Position numbers and translations under genes: made by a program | Shown: piece after piece, positions 1 to 5,314 of the stretch | Position numbering within the stretch: position 1 is the first letter of the stretch | How the letters are laid out: the number at the start of each line of letters is the position of its first letter | The notes under the pieces: model-generated | What the model was told of the DNA's origin: nothing | What the model saw: only the letters and a program-made list of their open reading frames with translations | Databases searched by the model: none | Assembly (NCBI GenBank): GCA_001801365.1 | Contig: MGXL01000005.1 | Location: forward strand, 7,658-12,971 | Length of the DNA stretch: 5,314 nucleotides | Direction of reading: 5' to 3' | DNA from: Gammaproteobacteria bacterium RBG_16_57_12 | GTDB taxonomy: Bacteria > Pseudomonadota > Gammaproteobacteria > RBG-16-57-12

Positions 1-461
1 ATCGAGAGACGGCGGGCCATATCCTGATGATCCACGTCCAGCACATGCCCCAGAAGAAGCAGCGGGCGGGGGTAACCGGGGCGCAAATATATCTCCAGAT
101 ACAATAACTGACCAATGGCAGGACATTGTCCGGCATCCGTTTCAGTCCATTGCAGGAATTGGGTATTAAGTCGAACTGCCGATGACTGAATGTTTGCCGA
201 GGACTGTGCCAGCAGTCTTTCCAGCAAACTCATGATGATGTTCAGCTTGGCATCGAGGCGTTTTAATTCCTGTGCATACTGCCCATGCTCTACACTAGCC
301 TCGGTCGGTATTTCCTCAAGAATGGCCAGACCAGCCAGCGCGTCATCATTATCCTCCTGGTGTAGAAGGCATCTCAGGCGATCGTTTTCAGTATCAATGG
401 CACGCCAGGATATATTGATATTCCCCTCGAAGAGCAAAGTCCCGGAAAATAACTTACCCAT
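1..461 (-). CDS. PilZ-like domain protein, 3' end outside window
   Basis: I read 153 codons from the ATG at 461 to the left edge, with no stop. The protein opens with a hydrophobic strand (LFSGTLLFEG), then ISWRAID. An acidic linker follows (about residues 35-60), then an amphipathic helix near residues 65-85 (ELKRLDAKLNIIMSLLERLL). Next comes a beta-rich stretch with VRLNTQFLQW (96-105), G117 and YLEIYLRPGYPRPL (121-134). This layout resembles a family of divergent PilZ proteins often encoded after fliT in beta- and gammaproteobacteria; that match is from memory. PilZ proteins usually bind cyclic-di-GMP and modulate motility. The classical RxxxR and D/NxSxxG signatures are not evident in the visible part, so binding is unproven. 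The gene follows fliT by 29 bp and is probably cotranscribed. The start is the first ATG after fliT but has no clear Shine-Dalgarno. An unrelated hypothetical protein remains possible. Confidence 0.62.
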   Translation of the reverse strand, partial: MGKLFSGTLLFEGNINISWRAIDTENDRLRCLLHQEDNDDALAGLAILEEIPTEASVEHGQYAQELKRLDAKLNIIMSLLERLLAQSSANIQSSAVRLNTQFLQWTETDAGQCPAIGQLLYLEIYLRPGYPRPLLLLGHVLDVDHQDMARRLS

Positions 462-490
462 GGAATGACAAGATTGGTCTGGAAAATGCC

Positions 491-808
491 TTACCTGGCA
501 TGCCGGGCGTAGGCGTTGACAGCCTCGCGGCCATGCTGCAATGCCGCCAGTGCCTTGCCAATGGCATTTTTGCCCTCATTGCATAAGGACATGATTTCCT
601 TATCAAGCTCGATCAGCTGGTTGAGTTGAGTTTTAGTCTGTTCGGTGTCGAGATTGGCTATCGGAGGGATATTGAATGTTTTAATCAATCCGTCGCGTTG
701 ATGTTCCTGCTCGATCAGCTCGTCCCAGCGGCCGGTCTGCGCCATTTCCAGCATTGCTTTGCTGATGGCCAGTATAGTCTCCAGTTGCACTGCGGGTGAG
801 CCAGTCAT
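491..808 (-). CDS. fliT: Flagellar export chaperone FliT (short form)
   Basis: The product is 105 aa, mostly helical and without a signal peptide or membrane segment. It carries the typical FliT opening: a hydrophobic helix (ILAISKAMLEMA, 12-23) and then WDELIEQEHQRD (28-39), matching the family pattern WDxLIxxExxR. Heptad-like Leu/Ile positions continue to about residue 95. FliT proteins are cytoplasmic chaperones that hold the cap protein FliD for type III export; in enterobacteria FliT also inhibits the FlhDC regulator. Position right after fliD-fliS supports the call. At 105 aa it is somewhat shorter than the enterobacterial protein (about 120 aa), so the C-terminal regulatory helix may be reduced. 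The ATG at 808 is the only start after an in-frame stop at 824-826 and lies 11 bp past the fliS stop. It has no good Shine-Dalgarno, so translational coupling to fliS is likely. Confidence 0.82.
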   Translation of the reverse strand: MTGSPAVQLETILAISKAMLEMAQTGRWDELIEQEHQRDGLIKTFNIPPIANLDTEQTKTQLNQLIELDKEIMSLCNEGKNAIGKALAALQHGREAVNAYARHAR

Positions 809-819
809 GTACGTGATGA

Positions 820-1254
820 TTACCTATTACCCGGCGCGACATTGGCGGAGGAAACAGGTTGTCCGCTCAATATTCTGGGAATCGCATCCCAGCCCGCCTT
901 GATTTGATGCATCAGTTCGCTGACTTCATCAAGGTATTCAACCTTATTGTGAATATTGGACTCCAGCAAACGCCCGCACATGTAGTCATAAAGCGCATTC
1001 AGATTCTGGGCAATCTCACCGCCTTTTTCCATATCGAGACCTGCCGCCAACCCGTTGATTATCGAAATGGCCCAGCTGATCTGGCGGCCCTTTTCAGAGA
1101 CTTCTCCACGCTGCATGCAGCCCTTGGCAACGGAGATTTTTTCCAGCGCCCCTTCCATCAGCATCTGTATCAGTCGATGCGGATCTGCATTGGCCACCCC
1201 GGATTCGGTTCCCACCCTGCTGTATTGATTTAATGCACTTTTAGTAAATGGCAT
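820..1254 (-). CDS. fliS: Flagellin export chaperone FliS
   Basis: The 144 aa product matches FliS over nearly its full length. It shows the N-terminal YSRVGTESGVANADPHRLI region (11-29) with the conserved Tyr11 and the DPHRLI-M-M motif, the central SWAISIINGLAAGLDMEKGGEIA segment (about 60-82) and the helix around ALYDYMCGRLLESNI. FliS is a cytoplasmic four-helix chaperone that binds the C-terminal D0 end of flagellin, prevents early polymerisation and delivers it to the FlhA/FlhB export gate. The start is supported by AGGA at 1265-1262, 7 nt before the ATG. The gene starts 23 bp after the fliD stop and ends 11 bp before fliT, consistent with one fliD-fliS-fliT transcript. The last 15 or so residues (after ILSGQP) are low in complexity and probably disordered. 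Length is slightly above the usual 125-135 aa. Confidence 0.95.
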   Translation of the reverse strand: MPFTKSALNQYSRVGTESGVANADPHRLIQMLMEGALEKISVAKGCMQRGEVSEKGRQISWAISIINGLAAGLDMEKGGEIAQNLNALYDYMCGRLLESNIHNKVEYLDEVSELMHQIKAGWDAIPRILSGQPVSSANVAPGNR

Positions 1255-1277
1255 GAGTAAATCCTATATGAAATTCA

Positions 1278-3317
1278 TTACCGGTTGCTGTTGAGATTAT
1301 TGTTGAACGAATTAAGCGTGTTGAGTTGCTGTATCAGATAATTGCCTGTGCCCTGCAGTGACACTAATAGAGAATCCAGGGCGTTATATTGCGTAAACAA
1401 CCGTTGCTGCAGCCTGCTCGATCTGAGATCCAATTCTTCACGTTGAGTCGAAATATCATCTATACGTTCGTTCAGGTTATCAGTGCGGCTATCCAATATG
1501 CCTTTTGAATCCAGCAGGCTGGTGAGTAAACTGTTGATGCGATCGGCAATGCCGCGACTGACGGTTACGTTACCACGCCCGCCCAGGGCGCCACCATTCA
1601 CCAGCAGGCTAAGCCCGGTGGTAGACAAACCATTGCCCGAGAGTGTCTGGCCCGAACCGGTTGCCGTTTCACCACCCACCGTACCCGCCACATCAACACC
1701 GGGGGTACCCGCCCCTACCGAAAAACCGAGGCTGGTCGTGGTATTGGTATCGATCGATGTAAACTCGACGGCGGAAGCTGATCCATAACGATTCGATGTG
1801 ATTTCAAAATGATCGACATTATAACTGACAGCCACGCTGACGCCCGCACTGCTCAGGGTGCTGTCGCCATTTATCCGTGCCTGTATTTCAGTGGCCAGCT
1901 CTGTCGAAGTGGCATAGCTCTTTTGTGTCAAGGCCATGCTGCCCGAGGTGATGCCATCGACTTTGATCACGAAATTATTGTTGTTTGCATCCACCAGCAG
2001 CGGAAAAGCCGCTGTTGCTGCACCCGTATACCCACCTCGGGTGCCCAGCTGCGAAATGGTTACAGGATAACTGCCGGCAACAGCCTTGCTGCCCGGATCA
2101 TTGGCGCTGATCAACAGGTCGCTTGCCTGAGCAGCCGCAGAAAATATCTTGGCCACTGCATCCGGGGAGGCATCAAGCGCCGCGCTCAATTTAGCCGAAT
2201 CGGTATTCAGCTTGCCGTCCAGTTGCGAGGTGATGCCGATATCGGCAAGCGCCATGTACTTACCGCTCAGGCCCGATACCGTACTGGAAATGATGTTACG
2301 AATCTGGCTTGAAACAGCGCGCAGAGTGCTGTCGCCAAGCAATGTCCCTGATGTTTTGGTGTCTTTGTTATAGCTGGAGAGGCTGTTGATGGTGTCGATC
2401 AGCTTGTTATAGGCTGTGACAAATCCCTCAACATCAGACTTCAGTTCACTATTATCCTGCTTGACCGCTACCGTAACAGGTGTGGTGGGCGCCTTACTGA
2501 CCAGGTTAAGGGTCAAGCCATCGATGACATTGGTCAGGGTATTACTGGCGCTGGTGATACTCAAACCGTCTATGGTAAGCGATGCGTCTTTGGCCAGAAC
2601 CGTCTGACTAAGATTTTTACCGTTGCCCACTGCCGCTGTCGGATCATAGGCCAGGACAGACAGGCCGGCATTATCCAGGTTGTTGCCGTCATCATCGCTG
2701 ACCGTAAGTTCCAGGCTATTAGCCGCGCCCGTATCCTTTGATACAAACACCAGACGATAACCGGTGGCATCCTTGATGATATTCGCCGTTACACCGATAT
2801 TGGCCGTGTTAACCGCATCGCGGATACCTTGCATGCTGCTGTTGGCGGCACTGATCGTCACCGATTTGGTAGCCTTGTCAGGATTGGCCGTAAAGCTGAC
2901 CCCATTGTACGTTCCAAACCTGAACGTCAAGGTACCGCCATTGCTCCCGGTAATGGAGTCGGTGGTGTTACCAGACGCGGAGGATGCGAGCTTGTGCGAC
3001 TCGGCAAGGTCGGCCACGGTGATGCTGTATGAGGCTACCTGCGCCTTGCTGGAAGTCGATGTGATGGTTACGACATCCTTGTTACTGCTGGCCGCGGTAC
3101 GAAGTTGCACCGAGGAAAATGCCAGCAACCCGCTCAGAGATGACTGAAAATCTGCCAAACCACTTTTCAGTGTCCCTAAAGCGGACAGCTGTGCCTGCAG
3201 CTTCGCTTCCTTACGATCCAGGCTGAGCGATTTTGGCTTCCTGTCTGCCGCTACCAGCTGGGTAACCAGGCTCGTAATATCAAGTCCGGAACCTATACCA
3301 GGTGACGAGATCGACAT
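1278..3317 (-). CDS. fliD: Flagellar filament cap protein FliD (HAP2), long form
   Basis: FliD forms the cap at the filament tip and helps exported flagellin subunits fold into place. The 679 aa product has the canonical N-terminal D0 segment (GIGSGLDITSLVTQLVAADR, residues 7-26). The C-terminal domain begins near 240 and contains LSSYNKDTKTSGTLLGDS (313-330) and ADIGITSQLDGKL (358-370). The protein ends in a coiled-coil helix (about 590-665) that pairs with the N-terminus. Two beta-rich modules of flagellin-IN type sit at about 91-222 and 411-533, followed by a Gly/Thr-rich strand region (540-588). Enterobacterial FliD is about 470 aa, so roughly 160-200 residues are extra here, mainly residues 395-588. 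The start is set by GGAG at 3328-3325, 7 nt before the ATG. The protein has no cysteine. A candidate sigma-54 promoter lies about 85 bp upstream. fliS follows after 23 bp. Confidence 0.95.
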   Translation of the reverse strand: MSISSPGIGSGLDITSLVTQLVAADRKPKSLSLDRKEAKLQAQLSALGTLKSGLADFQSSLSGLLAFSSVQLRTAASSNKDVVTITSTSSKAQVASYSITVADLAESHKLASSASGNTTDSITGSNGGTLTFRFGTYNGVSFTANPDKATKSVTISAANSSMQGIRDAVNTANIGVTANIIKDATGYRLVFVSKDTGAANSLELTVSDDDGNNLDNAGLSVLAYDPTAAVGNGKNLSQTVLAKDASLTIDGLSITSASNTLTNVIDGLTLNLVSKAPTTPVTVAVKQDNSELKSDVEGFVTAYNKLIDTINSLSSYNKDTKTSGTLLGDSTLRAVSSQIRNIISSTVSGLSGKYMALADIGITSQLDGKLNTDSAKLSAALDASPDAVAKIFSAAAQASDLLISANDPGSKAVAGSYPVTISQLGTRGGYTGAATAAFPLLVDANNNNFVIKVDGITSGSMALTQKSYATSTELATEIQARINGDSTLSSAGVSVAVSYNVDHFEITSNRYGSASAVEFTSIDTNTTTSLGFSVGAGTPGVDVAGTVGGETATGSGQTLSGNGLSTTGLSLLVNGGALGGRGNVTVSRGIADRINSLLTSLLDSKGILDSRTDNLNERIDDISTQREELDLRSSRLQQRLFTQYNALDSLLVSLQGTGNYLIQQLNTLNSFNNNLNSNR

Positions 3318-3324
3318 CAGCGCT

Positions 3325-3328
3325 CTCC
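3325..3328 (-). promoter_or_regulatory. Shine-Dalgarno of fliD
   Basis: GGAG within ACGGAGAG lies 7 nt before the fliD ATG at 3317. It fixes the start that gives the canonical MSISSPGIGSGLD N-terminus. Confidence 0.7.
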
Positions 3329-3376
3329 GTATTCTTCAATTAACCTGCACAACAACATAATTTCACTATCAGCGGC

Positions 3377-3399
3377 TGACCGGCAAACGTTGCCTGTCA
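3377..3399 (-). other. Imperfect hairpin in the flaG-fliD gap
   Basis: On the minus strand, GGCAA (3394-3390) and TTGCC (3386-3382) pair around the loop CGT. Beyond one A/G mismatch, the outer arms TGAC (3399-3396) and GTCA (3380-3377) extend the stem, giving nine paired bases. No T-tract follows on either strand, so it is not an intrinsic terminator. It covers the transcript start predicted from the sigma-54 candidate (about 3391). It could be a weak regulator site or an RNA structure in a read-through transcript; function unknown. Confidence 0.4.
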
Positions 3400-3401
3400 T
3401 A

Positions 3402-3418
3402 CGCAAAAAAGATACCAA
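3402..3418 (-). promoter_or_regulatory. Candidate sigma-54 (RpoN) promoter for fliD-fliS-fliT
   Basis: On the minus strand the sequence TTGGTATCTTTTTTGCG has the invariant GG (3416-3415) and GC (3404-3403) separated by exactly ten bases. It also has TTGG at -24 and TTGC at -12, as in the RpoN consensus TTGGCACG-N4-TTGCW. It starts 2 bp after the flaG stop and predicts a transcript start near 3391, leaving a 5' leader of about 74 nt before fliD. RpoN control of fliD with a FleQ-type activator is known in Pseudomonas. The -24 element deviates at CAC (here TAT), so this is a good candidate, not a proven promoter. Confidence 0.55.
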
Positions 3419-3420
3419 CA

Positions 3421-3876
3421 CTAGGCTGTATCACTGATGAATGCGCCCTTCAGCTCATCTCCCTCCATGCTTTCCTTGATGTGCCGGGCAATTGCGAGCA
3501 ACTCCTCGGACGGTATCTGTCTCACCACTTCATCCGTTTCGGCATCGATCACGCGAACTACGGTACGCCCGGTGTCTTTGTCCACCGTGAACTGCAGGTT
3601 GCGATGCAACTGCTGTACCAGATCGTTGATCTGATTGAGCGCCTGTTGCAGGCTTTCATCATCCATTTCTCCCTGTGAATCTTTGGCCTGCGTTTGCCGT
3701 TGTGGCAATTCCTTGCCCAAAGTGGAAACTTCCTGCCGCTGTACGACAGCCGTAGGAATTCCCAGCGTGTTTACCTGTGATACCGATCCTGATGATTCGG
3801 ACTGGCGTATAACCGGCTTGCTGATCGTCGCTGAATACAGTTGTTGGCTAGGCTGTATAGAAGTCTCATTGGCCAT
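3421..3876 (-). CDS. flaG: FlaG family flagellar protein
   Basis: The 151 aa product has a polar, Gln/Ser-rich and probably disordered N-terminal half and a compact C-terminal FlaG domain. That domain runs from a helix (SLQQALNQINDLVQQL, 75-90) into LQFTVDKDTGRTVVRVID (94-111), then DEVVRQIPSEELLAIA (115-130). The beta-hairpin plus IPSEE is the family signature. FlaG lies between flagellin and the cap gene in many polar flagellates, and loss affects filament length in some species; its biochemical role is unsettled. I chose the ATG at 3876 because AGGAGG (3891-3886) lies 9 nt upstream. An in-frame ATG at 3897 would give 158 aa, but it falls at the foot of a strong hairpin and has no comparable ribosome site. 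The N-terminus then reads MANETSIQ. fliD follows after 103 bp. Confidence 0.9.
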   Translation of the reverse strand: MANETSIQPSQQLYSATISKPVIRQSESSGSVSQVNTLGIPTAVVQRQEVSTLGKELPQRQTQAKDSQGEMDDESLQQALNQINDLVQQLHRNLQFTVDKDTGRTVVRVIDAETDEVVRQIPSEELLAIARHIKESMEGDELKGAFISDTA

Positions 3877-3885
3877 ATTGACTTG

Positions 3886-3891
3886 CCTCCT
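3886..3891 (-). promoter_or_regulatory. Shine-Dalgarno that decides the flaG start
   Basis: A perfect AGGAGG on the minus strand is spaced 9 nt from the ATG at 3876. It would lie inside the coding region if the upstream ATG at 3897 were the start, so it argues for the shorter FlaG. Confidence 0.8.
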
Positions 3892-3896
3892 GCTCA

Positions 3897-3922
3897 TACC
3901 CGGGGGGATCAGCCCCCGGGTA
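3897..3922 (-). other. GC-rich hairpin between fliC and flaG (attenuator or mRNA stabiliser)
   Basis: On the minus strand TACCCGGGGG and CCCCCGGGTA form a perfect 10 bp stem around the 6 nt loop CTGATC. It starts 16 nt after the fliC stop codon. No T-run follows; the next bases lead straight into the flaG ribosome site. A classical Rho-independent terminator is therefore unlikely. A 3' stem that protects the abundant fliC message and lowers downstream expression fits best. It also pairs through the alternative flaG ATG at 3897, making that start less likely. Confidence 0.75.
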
Positions 3923-3938
3923 CTTGCCTATAGTCCAA

Positions 3939-5314
3939 TTACTGTAGCAGTGACAGTACTAACTGCGGTTGCTGATTGGCCTGTGCCACCATGGCGATAC
4001 CTGCCTGTTGCAGAATCTGGGTTCTGGTCAGGGTGGCTGTTTCAGCAGCGAAGTCGGCATCCAGTATGCGCCCACGTGAAGCCTGCAGGTTTTCTGCTGT
4101 CGTCTGCTGGCTGGCGATTGTGGATTCCATACGGTTCTGGATGGCGCCCAGTCGGGCGCGCAGGCTGTTCACCGAAGTCAGCGACTGATCCACGGCAATC
4201 AAAGCCAGGTTGGCATTCGCCACGGAGGTTACATCGATACTGGCCAGCGTCTTGCTGGTCAGCGCGATGGTGGCATCACCCGTACTACCTTCCAGGGCAC
4301 CTGCGGTAGCCGCGGCATTAACAACCAGGCCGGTTGTGCCTACGGTATAGTTCAAGACAATGGCGCCATTCTGGCCAGCGGCCACGGTGGTGGTTCCCTG
4401 CGCCACGCCGGTGATGGTGGCCATACCTGCGGTATTGACCGTCATCGAGATGGCGGCATCTGAGGCAGAGGGCGTGGTACCCGTCGCATTATAGAGCACC
4501 AGGGTACCGGCAGCGGCACCGTTTGCGGCCACGCCGGTTTCACTGGTCTTGGCGTTGATGGCTGCAACTACCTGAGCCACGGTACCCGCAGCGGTTGACG
4601 CAATGCTCACACCATTGATCACCAGATCGCCGGCGGCAGTTGCCGCGCCATCCGCGGTAACACCGGTGCTGACCAGGGCATTGCCATAGGTGAAGGCCGT
4701 GGCGCCACTGGTGCTGTTATTGACCGAATCCACCTTGGCCTTGGCGGTATTCCCGGCGGCAACATCTGCCAGGGATGCCCCGTTCAGGGTGGATGTACTC
4801 AGCGCATTGGCGGACTGTACGCGCACTCGTGCGGCGAAGGTGGCGCCGCTTTCAGCCGTGATGGTTCCGTAGTTGGTGGAAACGCCGAGCTGTGAGGTGG
4901 ATACGTTGTCGATGGTGGTGGAAATGACTTCCCCCGCGTTGGCACCCACCTGGAAGGTTGCACTGAAACCACCCGTGGTGCTCAGGATACGATTACCATT
5001 GAAGTTGGTCTGGGTCGCAATACGGTCGATTTCCGCAATCATCAATTGCACTTCGTTGTTCATTGCGACGCGGTCGGAGGTACTGTTGGTCGCGTTGGCA
5101 GACTGGACGCCCAGCTCGCGAATACGTTGCAGGGCATTGCCACTTTCGCCCAAGGCACCCTCCGCGGTCTGTGCCAGTGAAATGCCGTCATTGGCGTTGC
5201 GCAGTGCCTGGTTGAGGCCGCGAATCTGGGTTGTGAAGCGTTCAGAAATTGCCAGACCTGCCGCATCGTCCTTCGCGCTATTGATACGCAGGCCGGAAGA
5301 AAGCCGCTCCATCG
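3939..5314 (-). CDS. fliC: Flagellin FliC, 5' end outside window
   Basis: This is the filament subunit. The visible 457 codons begin inside the N-terminal D0/D1 region at MERLSSGLRINSAKDDAAGL, which in flagellins lies about 40 residues from the true start, so the Met at 5312 is internal and the full protein is near 500 aa. D1 includes LQRIRELGVQSAN (visible residues 61-73), matching the TLR5-recognised patch of enteric flagellin, and QTNFNG (101-106). The C-terminal D1/D0 runs from about 360 to the end, with SRGRILDADFAAETATLTR and the terminal VLSLLQ. The middle (about 145-345) is Ala/Thr/Ser/Gly-rich and carries an IN-type motif at 229-274 (DLVINGVSI, then AAINAKTSETGVAA). No Cys, Trp or His and only two Pro are present, usual for exported flagellin. 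FliS should bind its C-terminus. The promoter lies outside the window. Confidence 0.96.
   Translation of the reverse strand, partial: MERLSSGLRINSAKDDAAGLAISERFTTQIRGLNQALRNANDGISLAQTAEGALGESGNALQRIRELGVQSANATNSTSDRVAMNNEVQLMIAEIDRIATQTNFNGNRILSTTGGFSATFQVGANAGEVISTTIDNVSTSQLGVSTNYGTITAESGATFAARVRVQSANALSTSTLNGASLADVAAGNTAKAKVDSVNNSTSGATAFTYGNALVSTGVTADGAATAAGDLVINGVSIASTAAGTVAQVVAAINAKTSETGVAANGAAAGTLVLYNATGTTPSASDAAISMTVNTAGMATITGVAQGTTTVAAGQNGAIVLNYTVGTTGLVVNAAATAGALEGSTGDATIALTSKTLASIDVTSVANANLALIAVDQSLTSVNSLRARLGAIQNRMESTIASQQTTAENLQASRGRILDADFAAETATLTRTQILQQAGIAMVAQANQQPQLVLSLLQ

Noticed and set aside
190..468. Plus-strand frame of 92 codons at the left end
   Set aside because: Ser/Met/Arg-rich with no domain character; it is the antisense shadow of the PilZ-like gene read on the minus strand.
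859..1233. Plus-strand frame of 124 codons opposite fliS
   Set aside because: It lies wholly inside the well-conserved fliS gene on the other strand and shows no family motif.
3369..3379. Sigma-28 (FliA) -10 box before fliD, from GCCGCTGATAG
   Set aside because: It has a three-base interruption relative to GCCGATAA and no TAAA-type -35 element at the right distance.
3897..3922. Intrinsic (Rho-independent) terminator for fliC
   Set aside because: The stem is strong, but no T-run follows on the minus strand; the plus-strand side also lacks one.
3635..4309. Plus-strand frame of 224 codons opposite flaG and fliC
   Set aside because: It spans the fliC/flaG junction and hairpin, is rich in Trp, Cys, Arg and Pro, resembles no protein family I know, and lies antisense to two certain genes.
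5060..5266. Second minus-strand frame of 68 codons inside fliC
   Set aside because: It is an out-of-frame reading within the conserved flagellin N-terminal region, with Trp- and Cys-containing junk composition.

Overview
The window is one block of late flagellar genes, all read on the minus strand. From right to left (5' to 3') they are flagellin fliC (start lies beyond the right edge), flaG, the filament cap gene fliD, the export chaperone genes fliS and fliT, and a PilZ-like gene whose 3' end lies beyond the left edge. Gaps are short (11-103 bp) and no gene is read on the plus strand. The order fliC-flaG-fliD-fliS-fliT and the protein sequences point to a polarly flagellated proteobacterium. 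A betaproteobacterium (Nitrosomonadales-like) is my first guess and a gammaproteobacterium the alternative; this is inference from memory of gene order and protein style, not a search result.

Right part (3939-5314): fliC lacks only its first ~40 codons. The conserved D0/D1 ends enclose an Ala/Thr/Ser/Gly-rich central region with a flagellin-IN-type motif. The 62-65 bp between fliC and the corrected flaG start holds a very strong GC hairpin without a U-tract, then a near-perfect Shine-Dalgarno for flaG. Middle part (1278-3876): flaG, then a 103 bp gap with a good sigma-54 promoter candidate for a fliD-led transcript, then a long fliD (679 aa) with extra beta-rich modules. Left part (1-1254): fliS, a short fliT, and a PilZ-like protein.

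How the genes fit together: FliC is the filament subunit, FliD the cap that folds exported flagellin at the tip, and FlaG is thought to affect filament length. FliS and FliT are the dedicated cytoplasmic chaperones of FliC and FliD. The PilZ-like protein could connect the group to cyclic-di-GMP control, but the usual binding signature is not visible in the part present. I found no wholly new system. The best leads are the sigma-54 site before fliD, the fliC/flaG hairpin, the duplicated module in FliD, and the divergent PilZ-like protein.
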